The notes beneath the pieces were generated by a model that did no database searches, was not told the DNA's origin, and saw only the letters and a list, made by a program, of their open reading frames with translations. A stretch of DNA of 30,099 nt, taken from contig CAZDQL010000078.1 in NCBI GenBank assembly GCA_964507325.1, positions 1-30,099 of the forward strand. Direction: 5' to 3'. The DNA is from CAZDQL01 sp964507325. Lineage in GTDB: Bacteria; Planctomycetota; UBA1135; GCA-002686595. Of the stretch, positions 23,373 through 30,025 are shown one piece after another (positions within the stretch are counted from its first letter, which is position 1; every line of letters starts with the position of its first letter). The translations under genes were made by a program, and so were the position numbers.

Positions 23373-24095
23373 ATGTCGCGGCTGCTCCTCTCCGTCCCCC
23401 TGCTCCTCCCCTCCTGCCAACTGGAGGCCCCCCTGGAGAAGCCCGCCTGGAGCTACGCCCGTCCCGGGGGTTGGGGCGTGCACGGAGCGCTCTCGGTGTG
23501 GAACGACTCCCACGCCGACTCCACGATCCGCTTCGACTCCAACTTCGGGGCCCAGAAGTTCACGCTCGACACCGATCTGATCGGGCGTTTCGGCGCCGCG
23601 ACCGAGCTCGAGTACTTCGTGGCGCCCGACCTCTCCCTGGTGGGGGGCTTCGCCCACTGGGTCTTCGAGCCGGAGGACGGCGACGGGTTCCTCTTCGAGG
23701 ACGTGACCAGCGACGAGATCTTCCTCGGCACCCGCTGGCTCCTGCCCTGGTGCTGGGGGAGCGAAGACCGCTGGCGTGCGTTCGTCGAGCTGCGCTTCGC
23801 CTACGTTCCGCACACCGAGTTCGAGGCCGCAATCGACCTCTCCTCGATCGGAAAGCCGAATCCGGAGTACGTCTTCGACGGGAGCGACTACTGGAACCTG
23901 GGTTTGTCCCTGGGGCTCCTGCGCCAGCTCCGGGACGATCTGGTGTTGCGCGGCGCCCTGCTCTACGAGTGGCCCCTGCACTACAGCCAGGATGAGGTCG
24001 ATCTGGAGTTCCTCCCCGGCTATCCGTTGCTCTTGGACACCGAGATCGAGCCGCAAGGGCTGATCGTGCTCTTCGGCCTCAGCTACTGCTTCTGA
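23373..24095 (+). CDS. Predicted outer-membrane lipoprotein with beta-barrel-like body, unknown function
   Basis: 240 residues. The N-terminus MSRLLLSVPLLLPSC gives a lipobox with Cys15. The mature protein has alternating polar and hydrophobic strands with many aromatic residues and ends SYCF, like small outer-membrane barrels that finish with an aromatic residue (DLIGRFGAATELEYFVAPDL, SLVGGFAHWVF, LFGLSYCF). A combined lipobox and barrel is unusual; the lipobox may be a coincidence in an ordinary signal peptide. Start ATG 23373 is supported by the -10 box ending 12 bases upstream. It is divergent from the secreted NSTG protein and followed after 81 bases by the second HTH paralogue on the same strand. 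A cell-envelope structural or transport role is inference. Confidence 0.7.
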   Translation: MSRLLLSVPLLLPSCQLEAPLEKPAWSYARPGGWGVHGALSVWNDSHADSTIRFDSNFGAQKFTLDTDLIGRFGAATELEYFVAPDLSLVGGFAHWVFEPEDGDGFLFEDVTSDEIFLGTRWLLPWCWGSEDRWRAFVELRFAYVPHTEFEAAIDLSSIGKPNPEYVFDGSDYWNLGLSLGLLRQLRDDLVLRGALLYEWPLHYSQDEVDLEFLPGYPLLLDTEIEPQGLIVLFGLSYCF

Positions 24096-24163
24096 TGCGC
24101 GTGACGACGTGGCCCCGGGACCGCAGGGCAGGATGCGCCCTGGATGCCCCGAGCGAGCTGCGG

Positions 24164-24170
24164 TAGATAT
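24164..24170 (+). promoter_or_regulatory. Putative -10 box of the second membrane-bound HTH gene
   Basis: TAGATAT, imperfect, ends six bases before ATG 24177, implying a leaderless message. A weak stem (CAGGGC 24124-24129 with GCCCTG 24137-24142) lies just upstream. Confidence 0.3.
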
Positions 24171-24176
24171 GGGTGC

Positions 24177-25771
24177 ATGGGGCAGCCCCTCGAGGACGCT
24201 GGAAAGGCCACCGCCCGCGACGAGCCGGAGCGCCTCCTGTCGGTGGGGGAAGCCGCGGAGCTGTGTGGTCTGCCCCACGTGGAGCTCGGTCGCGCGATCC
24301 GCGACGGCCGGGTGATGACGGTCATGGGCTGGCGCCGGGGCAGCTTGGCGCGGCTCGTGCGCGCCGGGGACCTGGGGGCCCTGGACCCCGAGGCCCTCGA
24401 TCGTCCGCTGCCGCCCCCCGTGGCGGAGGGCGACCCCGTGGTGAGCGGCGAGGGGAAGGCCTCCCCCCTCGGTCCGCAAGCGGGGCAGTCGATCTCCTAC
24501 CTCTGGTCCCAGCTCGAGCGACTGCGCGACCAGGTGCGCAACTCGAAGGAGAAGAACCAGCGTCTCTTCCGGGACCTGACCCGCTCCGGCGAGGAGGTGC
24601 GCACCCTCCTGCAGCGTCTGGAGGCGGACGAGCGGCGCTGCCAGGGGATGGAGGCGCGCCTGAAGAGCGAGCACGAGCGGGTGGAGGTGGCCCGGACCGC
24701 CCTGCGCCGAGCCCGTGGATTGGCGGCGGCGGGGCTCCTGGTGGCGGCGGGGCTGATCGTCGTCGGGTGGCGCGGGGACAGCGGTGAGGTGGTCGCCGCG
24801 GGCGACGCTGCGGAGGTGATTGCCGACGAGCAGGCGCTGGCGGCCGCGGACGCGGAGGCCGGAGGGAGCGACCCCGCCGCGGGGGATGCGCTGCCGGGGA
24901 CGCCGGCGAGCGCGGTTGTGGAGGAGTCCGACGAGCCTGGCGAGACCCGAGCGGAGGAGGCGAGTCTGGGGCCTTCCCCCTCGGAGCCTGAGCCGCAGCC
25001 GGAGATCGGGGAGCCGTCAGGGGGGGAGGGGACCCCCCCCCGGAGGAGCGCCGCGACTGGGGCCTGGCCGACTCCGGCGCGCCCCCCTGCGCCTACTACC
25101 CGCTGCCCCGACCGGGGAGCNNNNNNNNNNCCACCCGCGCGGCGGCGGCGTGGCTGGGGCCTTCCCCCCCGGCCCCTGCCCCGCAGCCGGCGTTCGGGGC
25201 GCCGTCCGGGGGGGCGGGGACCCCCCCCCCGGAGGAGCGCCTCGACTGGGGCCTGGCCGACTCCGGCGCGCCCCCCTGCGCCTACTACCCGCTGACCCGA
25301 CCGGGGAGCGAGTTGCGCTCCCTCCTCGGTCCCTGCTCCGGCCCCTGGAGCGAGAGCCACTCCGCCACCGCCGGAATCCACCGCCGCGGGCAGAACGCCT
25401 ACTGCCGCCACCACTGGTTCTTCGTGCGCACCCTGGGGGACTCCCTGGCCCGGGCGCGGGAGGTGGCCGCCTTCTCCGAGCGCGAGGGCCTGGTACCGCC
25501 GCTGGTGAAGCTGCGCGTGGACCGCTCGGGGGCGGCCTTCCTGCGCCGGCGGGTGCCCGCCTGGTTGGAGTCGGGATTCGAGGCCGGCCTCGCCTCGCAG
25601 GCGGGGGGGCACCGGCTGCTGTCCCTCGGGGAGGGCGACGCGTGGGAGATCACGTCGTGGGTGCGCTACCTCGACGAGGGTGGAGTGGAGCATCACCGCC
25701 CCTTCCGCCTGCAGCTCGAGCTCGCCGATGGCCCGCTGGGGGATCGATTGAGCGCCTTCGAGTGGCTCTGA
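24177..25771 (+). CDS. Membrane-tethered helix-turn-helix protein (second paralogue), broken only by the assembly gap
   Basis: HTH near residues 20-75 (LLSVGEAAELCGLPHVELGR, AIRDG..., GWRRGSLARLVRAGDLGALD) matches the paralogue at 20653 in layout and in EAAEL, AIR.G, RRG, LVR..DL.AL and P.ALD. A coiled coil (about 108-180), a membrane helix (about 181-198, GLAAAGLLVAAGLIVVGW) and an acidic Pro/Glu linker follow. The frame is broken by a near-duplicate on each side of the 10-N gap; the left copy has nine C's in a run where the right copy has ten. Joining the left copy up to 25032 to the right copy from 25221 restores one frame of 469 codons (468 residues) to the TGA at 25771. The C-terminal domain (LDWGLADSGAPPCAYYPL, then GPCSGPWSES, NAYCRHHWFFVRTLGDSLAR) is about 180 residues with three Cys and is absent from the first paralogue. 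I do not know the domain. Confidence 0.7.
24943..25120 (+). repeat. Left copy of the contig-end duplication
   Basis: Nearly identical to 25131-25309. One indel separates them: nine versus ten C's after GGGGA (25033-25041 versus 25221-25230). The substitutions are mostly A or G in this copy against C in the other, clustered near the gap-facing end of the other copy. This looks like two contig ends that overlap but were not merged, not a true tandem duplication. Confidence 0.8.
25121..25130. other. Assembly gap (10 Ns)
   Basis: Ten N bases, a conventional gap of unknown or nominal length. Its flanks duplicate each other, so the true gap is probably absent or negative and about 188 bases should be collapsed. 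Confidence 0.95.
25131..25309 (+). repeat. Right copy of the contig-end duplication
   Basis: Matches 24943-25120 with a 188-base offset that becomes 189 after the C run. Its ten-C run keeps the HTH gene in frame; the left copy's nine-C run shifts it. The left part of this copy has many A-to-C differences typical of poor sequence at a contig end. Confidence 0.8.
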
Positions 25772-25797
25772 CCGATTGCCGCCCCTGCGCGCGCTGC

Positions 25798-25803
25798 TAC
25801 CCT
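25798..25803 (+). promoter_or_regulatory. Putative -10 box of the PEBP-family/slyX unit
   Basis: GC-TACCCT ends 18 bases before ATG 25822. TTGCCG at 25776-25781, with a 16-base spacer, is a possible -35. A GGAGGT Shine-Dalgarno site (25812-25817) follows. Confidence 0.45.
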
Positions 25804-25821
25804 GTGCCCCTGGAGGTCTCC

Positions 25822-26448
25822 ATGGAAATCCGCAGCGACAGCTTCGAGAACGGCGGTCGTATCCCCGCCGAGTTCGCCTTTGCCAAGGCCGATCCCGCTA
25901 CCCACGCGACCTTCTCGGACAACCGCAGTCCGCACCTGGCCTGGAGCGGTGTGCCCGAGGGAACGCGCTCCCTGGCCCTGCTCTGCGTGGACAGTGACGT
26001 GCCCACAGTGGGGGACGACGTCAACCAGGAGGGGCGCAGCGTGCCCGCCGACCTGCCGCGCACGGAGTTCACCCACTGGCTGATGGTCGACGTCGCGCCC
26101 GATCTGAGGGAGTTCGCCGTCGGGGAGTGCGGCGCCGGCGTCGTCTCCGGGGGCAAGGACACCCCCCCCGGGCCCGGCGGGTCGCGCCAGGGGGTCAACG
26201 ACTACACCGGCTGGTTCGCCGGGGACACCGACATGGGGGGCACCTACCTGGGCTACGACGGGCCCGCGCCCCCCTGGAACGACGAGCTCCTGCACCACTA
26301 CCACTTCGAGGTCTACGCGTTGGACGTGGAGCGCCTCGACGTGGGGGGGGAGTTCACCCTGGCGGAGGTGCGCGCCGCCATGGAGGGGCACATCCTCGAT
26401 CGCGCCGAGATCGTGGGGACCTACACCCAGAATCCGGACCTGCTGTGA
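25822..26448 (+). CDS. YbhB/YbcL-type phosphatidylethanolamine-binding family protein (PEBP/RKIP)
   Basis: 208 residues with PEBP landmarks: SDNRSPHLAWSGVPEGTRSL, then LALLCVDSDVP, FTHWLMVDVAPDLREF, and a late YDGPAPPWNDELLHHYHFEV plus YALDV. These match the family's NxSPxLxWxxxPxGxxSxAL, D.DAP, HW.. and GP.PP......H.Y.F..YALD pattern. The segment between the HW motif and the ligand-binding loop is longer than in E. coli YbhB, with an insertion rich in Gly, Pro and Asp. No signal peptide is present, so it is cytoplasmic. PEBPs bind anionic ligands or protein partners; the bacterial function is poorly known. GGAGGT four bases before ATG 25822 fixes the start. Its stop overlaps the slyX start by four bases (GTGA). 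Confidence 0.88.
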   Translation: MEIRSDSFENGGRIPAEFAFAKADPATHATFSDNRSPHLAWSGVPEGTRSLALLCVDSDVPTVGDDVNQEGRSVPADLPRTEFTHWLMVDVAPDLREFAVGECGAGVVSGGKDTPPGPGGSRQGVNDYTGWFAGDTDMGGTYLGYDGPAPPWNDELLHHYHFEVYALDVERLDVGGEFTLAEVRAAMEGHILDRAEIVGTYTQNPDLL

Positions 26449-26681
26449 GCCGGGGGGAGGGGCCCGCGGGACCCGATCCTTCCCGCGCCTCCGATCGCGT
26501 GCGGTTGGAGTCCAAGATCGCCTTCCTGGAGCACACCGTGGACGCCCTGAACGAGGTGGCCCTGGAGCAGGGACGGGCGATCGAGACCCTCGAGCGACGC
26601 CTGGCGCGGGTGGAGGAGCGCCTGGTCGCCGGTGGGGAGGAGGAGGGCGATCCTCGCCAGGAGCGGCCGCCCCACTACTAA
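26445..26681 (+). CDS. slyX: SlyX family protein
   Basis: 78 residues, mostly one coiled coil (RVRLESKIAFLEHTVDALNE, then VALEQGRAIETLERRLARVE), and ending RPPHY. The coiled coil with a Pro-Pro-His-Tyr terminus is the hallmark of SlyX, whose E. coli member also ends PPPHY. The biochemical role of SlyX is not established. The start is GTG 26445, overlapping the TGA of the PEBP gene in GTGA, so translation is coupled. The N-terminal 15 residues before the coil are longer than in E. coli. The next gene has its own -10 box. Confidence 0.85.
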   Translation: MSRGEGPAGPDPSRASDRVRLESKIAFLEHTVDALNEVALEQGRAIETLERRLARVEERLVAGGEEEGDPRQERPPHY

Positions 26682-26712
26682 CAGCGCCCGTTACATCCCC
26701 TCACCCGCGGGC

Positions 26713-26718
26713 TATCGT
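26713..26718 (+). promoter_or_regulatory. Putative -10 box of the cyclophilin-parvulin gene
   Basis: GC-TATCGT ends 37 bases before ATG 26756, giving a leader of about 30 bases without a clear Shine-Dalgarno site. Confidence 0.4.
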
Positions 26719-26755
26719 ACCGGTCCTGGCACCGTCCCACTTCCCCCGGTCCGCC

Positions 26756-28000
26756 ATGACTTCTCCGCGCCGTAGCCTCCTCTCACCCCGCCTCCTGCTC
26801 CTCTTCCTGGCCGTCGCCTGCGGGGGCGAGGACCCGATCGCCGGCGGGGGACCCCCATCCGGCCCAGAGTTCGACTTCGCCCCCGGCGGGCCGATCGCAG
26901 ACGAGGAGCTCGGGGACTTCCACGTGCGCTTGGAGTGCGGCGTGAACGGCGAGCCGATCGGCGCGCTGATCCTGGCGCTCTGGCCGGAGAACGCGCCCCT
27001 GGGCGTGAGGCGCTTTCTGCGCAACGCCAGCGAGGGGACCTACGACGGCACCCGCTTCCACCGCATCCTGCGCGAGTTCGTGGTCCAAGGGGGGGACCCT
27101 TCGGGCACGGGGACCGGCCTCTCTCCGCTGGGGCCCCTGCCCCTGGAGCCCGCCGCGGATCCCGCCCACCACTTCGGCTACGGGGTCCTGGGCCTGACCG
27201 GTCCCCCGTCGCTGCAGTTCTTCATTTGCGCGGCGGAGTCGCCGCGGGTGTGGGGCCTGGACGACCAGCGGGTGACCGCCATCGGACGCCTGGCGGAGGG
27301 GGTGGCCACCTTCGAGGCTGTCGCCGGAGTGGATACCGGCTTCGGGGGGATGGGGAACGAGCGCTCCATTCCGATCCCCGACGTGCGCGTGACGCGCGCC
27401 CTCGTGTTGCGCGGCCCCGCGCCGGCGCAGGAGGAGATCGTGCGGCCGACGCCTCCCCTGAACGGAGAGCCGGAGGTGGTCGAGGTCCAGCACATCCTGG
27501 TGACCTATCTCGAACGGGGGAAGCGCTTTCGGGTGACCCGCAACAAGGTGGACGCGGAGCTGCGCGCCAAGGAGTGTCATGCGCTTCTCAGCTCCGGCGA
27601 GATGTCGTGGGCAGAGGCGCTGGCCACCTACTCCGACGAATTGGAGCCCGACCAGACCACGGTTCCCACCCGCCGCATCAGCAACTACGGCGTGCTGCGC
27701 TTGGAGGAGCAGCGCGCGCGATTGGATGCGGAGCGGGAACGGGAGGCCTATCAGGAGGAGTTGGCGGAGCTGGTGCGCAGGGGCGAAATCTCGGGCCTGG
27801 AACGCGGCAGGCGCGAGGCGGTGCACGAAGCGGAGCTGGTGGAACGGGTCAGCCGCATCGCGATCGAGCGCCGTGAGGACCTGCACGAAAAGGCCTATAC
27901 GGAGGCGGCATTCGGCCTGAAGCCGGGGGAGATCACCCTGGTGCCCTTCCACCCCTTCGACGCTCCGGGGGGGTGGTATGTGCTGCGCCGCATGGAGTGA
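26756..28000 (+). CDS. Lipoprotein fusing cyclophilin-type and parvulin-type peptidyl-prolyl isomerase domains
   Basis: 414 residues. The lipoprotein signal ends LAVAC-GG (Cys22). A cyclophilin domain (about 54-218) contains RFHRILREFVVQGGDPSGTG, with Arg103 in the FHR position of the catalytic arginine, QGGD, and later SLQFFICAAESP and RVTAIGRLAEGVATFE. A parvulin-like domain (about 242-412) starts VEVQHILVTYLERGKRFRV and ends AAFGLKPGEITLVPFHPFDA plus GGWYVLRRM; between them lies an extra Glu/Arg-rich helical insert (about 312-380). It should assist proline isomerisation of exported proteins, anchored at the envelope. Cyclophilins and parvulins are usually separate proteins. The parvulin part lacks the GG-lG segment, so it may be inactive or adapted for binding. 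A terminator-like hairpin with a T-run follows. Confidence 0.85.
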   Translation: MTSPRRSLLSPRLLLLFLAVACGGEDPIAGGGPPSGPEFDFAPGGPIADEELGDFHVRLECGVNGEPIGALILALWPENAPLGVRRFLRNASEGTYDGTRFHRILREFVVQGGDPSGTGTGLSPLGPLPLEPAADPAHHFGYGVLGLTGPPSLQFFICAAESPRVWGLDDQRVTAIGRLAEGVATFEAVAGVDTGFGGMGNERSIPIPDVRVTRALVLRGPAPAQEEIVRPTPPLNGEPEVVEVQHILVTYLERGKRFRVTRNKVDAELRAKECHALLSSGEMSWAEALATYSDELEPDQTTVPTRRISNYGVLRLEEQRARLDAEREREAYQEELAELVRRGEISGLERGRREAVHEAELVERVSRIAIERREDLHEKAYTEAAFGLKPGEITLVPFHPFDAPGGWYVLRRME

Positions 28001-28004
28001 GATT

Positions 28005-28051
28005 CCCCCCGTTCGGGTCTCGCTTATGGACGGATCCCGAGGGGGCTTTTT
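28005..28051 (+). terminator. Rho-independent terminator after the cyclophilin-parvulin gene
   Basis: A C-run (28005-28010) with TCGGG (28013-28017) can pair, across a bulge, with CCCGA plus GGGGG (28036-28045). A C and the run TTTTT (28047-28051) follow. It starts five bases after the stop codon and is the only clear T-tailed terminator in the window. Confidence 0.6.
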
Positions 28052-28085
28052 GGCTCGGCACGGTGGAAATCCGAGCCGGCGGAGC

Positions 28086-28091
28086 TATTCT
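28086..28091 (+). promoter_or_regulatory. Putative -10 box of the basic nucleoid-like protein gene
   Basis: GC-TATTCT ends 94 bases before ATG 28186. The leader of about 88 bases is the longest in the window and could carry post-transcriptional control. An AAGGAG Shine-Dalgarno site (28172-28177) lies eight bases before the ATG. Confidence 0.4.
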
Positions 28092-28185
28092 GCTGGCGCA
28101 TTGTTAGGGAATCTCGAGTCGCCGGCGTAGCGTCTCGACCCGGTTCCCGCTGGTGCCCTGGAGTCTGGCGGAAGGAGCGCAATCG

Positions 28186-28509
28186 ATGGCCAAGAAGGCG
28201 GCGAAGAAAAGTGGAGGCCGGCGCAAGCGGCGCTCGGCAGACGAGATGATCGCGGACCTGCAAGCCAAGATCCAAGAGGTTCAAGCGCGCGCCGCGGCGA
28301 AGGAGCTCAAGTCCTCACCCGCGATCAAGCGCACCATCACCATCGTGCGCGGCATCAACAAGGCGATGGACGAGGCCGCCCAGGAGAAGAACGGGTCCCT
28401 GCGCCACGCCCTGGCGGACGCGCACCGCGCCCTGGCGGGATACCTGGAGTCCCAGGGGGTGACTCCGCCCAAGCCGCGCATGCCGCGCGGCCGCCGGCCC
28501 CAGGCCTGA
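28186..28509 (+). CDS. Small basic protein with histone H1-like Lys/Arg N-terminus
   Basis: 107 residues. The first 17 (MAKKAAKKSGGRRKRRS) resemble bacterial histone H1-like and nucleoid proteins. A helical part follows: DEMIADLQAKIQEVQARAAA, then a helix with RTITIVRGINKAMDEAA, and LRHALADAHRALAGYL. The tail (TPPKPRMPRGRRPQA) is again basic. It could bind DNA or RNA, with the ends holding the nucleic acid and the middle forming dimers. I recall similar short MAKKAAKK-type proteins in planctomycetes, but know no tested function. The start is fixed by AAGGAG at eight bases. It is a natural, though unproven, candidate substrate for the arginine methyltransferase at 10856 because of its many Arg-Arg and Arg-Gly sites (GGRRKRR, PRGRR). 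Confidence 0.8.
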   Translation: MAKKAAKKSGGRRKRRSADEMIADLQAKIQEVQARAAAKELKSSPAIKRTITIVRGINKAMDEAAQEKNGSLRHALADAHRALAGYLESQGVTPPKPRMPRGRRPQA

Positions 28510-28694
28510 GTCTTGCCGGTGCCGCCGAGCGCGCCGCTACGACTCCGTGACCCTGCGGCGGCGAGCCTGATCTCCTCACTCCTGGTGGAGGAGGCCAGGG
28601 CCAGACGCGGTCCTCCCGAGCGGGGCCGGCAAGGGTCGATCGCGAGCTGCCCTCCTCCCTCTGCGCCACCTCGACCGCCGGCTGCTTCAGCGTG
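28510..28694. other. Intergenic region before galM
   Basis: 185 bases with no supported gene. A 60-residue open frame (28513-28695) is Pro/Ala/Ser-rich with no start signal and is taken as chance. A weak TACGACT (28538-28544) after GC resembles the local -10 boxes. No strong hairpin is seen. Confidence 0.4.
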
Positions 28695-29759
28695 ATGCCC
28701 CCCCTCCGTGTGACGACGAAGCCCTTCGGCTCCACCGTGGCTGGAGCGCCGGCCACCCTCTACACCCTGGAGAACGCCCGCGGCACCGTGGCGCGTCTGA
28801 CCGACTTCGGGGCCGCCCTGGTCGAGCTCCACCTGGCCGACCGCAAGGGGTGCCGCGCGGACGTGGTGCTCGGATTCGACGACGTCGGCGGGTACGAGGG
28901 GGAGGAGAACCAGTACTTCGGCTGCGTCGTCGGTCGGGTTGCGAACCGCATCGCGGGCGGCCGCTTCAGCCTGGACGGCGTGGAGCACCGCTTGGCGACC
29001 AACGACGGCGCCCACCACCTGCACGGCGGCGCGATAGGCTTCGGCGGCCGTCTCTGGCGCGCCGAGGTGGGGGAGGAGGGGACGCGTGGGCAGGCGCTGA
29101 CCTTCCTGCTGGAGAGCCCCGCCGGCGAGCAGGGCTACCCGGGTCGGGTGGAGGTGGGGGTCACCTACACCCTGACCGACGCCGACGAGCTGGTCCTGGA
29201 GTACGAGGCGCGCACCGACGCGGCCACCCCCGTCAATCTGAGCCACCACAGCTACTTCAATCTGAGCGGCCACGGAGCCCCCACCATCCTCGACCACGAG
29301 CTGGTGATCGACGCAGATCGCTACACCCCCGCCGACGCCACCCTGATCCCGACCGGAGAGCTGGCCCCGGTGGAGGGCACCCCCCTCGACTTCCGCGAGC
29401 CGCGGCGCGTCGGAGACCGCATCGCGCTCCTGGAGGGGGCCGGCGCCGGTGGCTACGACCACAACTTCACCCTGCGCGGCGCCCTCGGCGAGTGGCGACG
29501 CGCCTGCCGCGTGGGCGAGGCGCGCTCCGGCCGCTGGATCGAGATCTGGACCGACGAGCCGGGCCTGCAGCTCTACTCCGGCAACTTCCTCCGTGGCCAG
29601 CGCGGCAAGCAGGGCGCCACGTACGCCCACCGGAGCGGCCTCTGCTTGGAGGCGCAGCACTTCCCCGACTCCGTCCACCAGCCCGGTTTTCCCGACACGG
29701 TGCTGCGTCCGGGCGAGGTCTATCGCCAGCGGACCTTGCACCGCTTCGGGGTGGATTGA
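28695..29759 (+). CDS. galM: Galactose mutarotase (aldose 1-epimerase)
   Basis: 354 residues from ATG 28695 (GTG 28692 would add one residue). It interconverts alpha and beta forms of galactose and similar aldoses. Family landmarks: FGAALVELHLADRKG, DVVLGFDDVGGY, NQYFGCVVGRVANRIAGGRF, NDGAHHLHGG with His110, NLSHHSYFNLSGHG with His185 (equivalents of the catalytic His pair in E. coli GalM), GGYDHNF with the conserved Asp, and LCLEAQHFPDSVHQPGFP with Glu319, the catalytic base. No signal peptide is present, so it is cytoplasmic. Length and order are normal. No other galactose gene lies nearby. The stop is followed by about 100 bases and then the hairpin at 29856. Confidence 0.93.
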   Translation: MPPLRVTTKPFGSTVAGAPATLYTLENARGTVARLTDFGAALVELHLADRKGCRADVVLGFDDVGGYEGEENQYFGCVVGRVANRIAGGRFSLDGVEHRLATNDGAHHLHGGAIGFGGRLWRAEVGEEGTRGQALTFLLESPAGEQGYPGRVEVGVTYTLTDADELVLEYEARTDAATPVNLSHHSYFNLSGHGAPTILDHELVIDADRYTPADATLIPTGELAPVEGTPLDFREPRRVGDRIALLEGAGAGGYDHNFTLRGALGEWRRACRVGEARSGRWIEIWTDEPGLQLYSGNFLRGQRGKQGATYAHRSGLCLEAQHFPDSVHQPGFPDTVLRPGEVYRQRTLHRFGVD

Positions 29760-29855
29760 GGGTCGGCCGTCGCTGGAGGTGGCGGGGGTGGGGGGCTCCC
29801 TCGTGGTCCGGACAGCGAGACGACGGGGGGGTGGGGGAGGGTGAATCCGAGGGCA

Positions 29856-29890
29856 ACTCCCCCCCCAACTCTGCGAGTTTCGGGGGGAGT
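29856..29890 (+). repeat. GC-rich hairpin, copy 1
   Basis: ACTCCCCCC (29856-29864) pairs with GGGGGGAGT (29882-29890), nine perfect pairs. After a 2-by-2 mismatch, AACTC (29867-29871) pairs with GAGTT (29875-29879) around loop TGC. The core (29868-29888) recurs at 30006-30026 with 19 of 21 bases the same. No T-run follows. Confidence 0.65.
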
Positions 29891-29996
29891 CGGGGCCTGC
29901 ACCGGGCCGCGGATCCACCGAGCGCGGTCGCCCTACGCCGTCGCGCCCCCGCGGAGTCCGCTCGCCGTGTCGGACACCCCCGAACCGCCGCCACCC

Positions 29997-30025
29997 CCCC
30001 CCGAGACTCTCCGAGTTACGGGGGG
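29997..30025 (+). repeat. GC-rich hairpin, copy 2
   Basis: CCCCCC (29997-30002) pairs with GGGGGG (30020-30025); inside it ACTC (30006-30009) pairs with GAGT (30013-30016) around loop TCC. It shares the core ACTCT-S-CGAGTT-W-C-G6-A with copy 1. The differences from copy 1 in the outer arm keep base pairing. Confidence 0.6.

Noticed and set aside
24943..25309. A true tandem duplication in the HTH gene
   Set aside because: The copies meet exactly at an N gap, differ mainly by error-like substitutions and a homopolymer length, and collapsing them restores the frame.
28513..28695. A 60-residue plus-strand ORF between the basic protein and galM
   Set aside because: Pro/Ala/Ser-rich, no start signal and no recognisable pattern.
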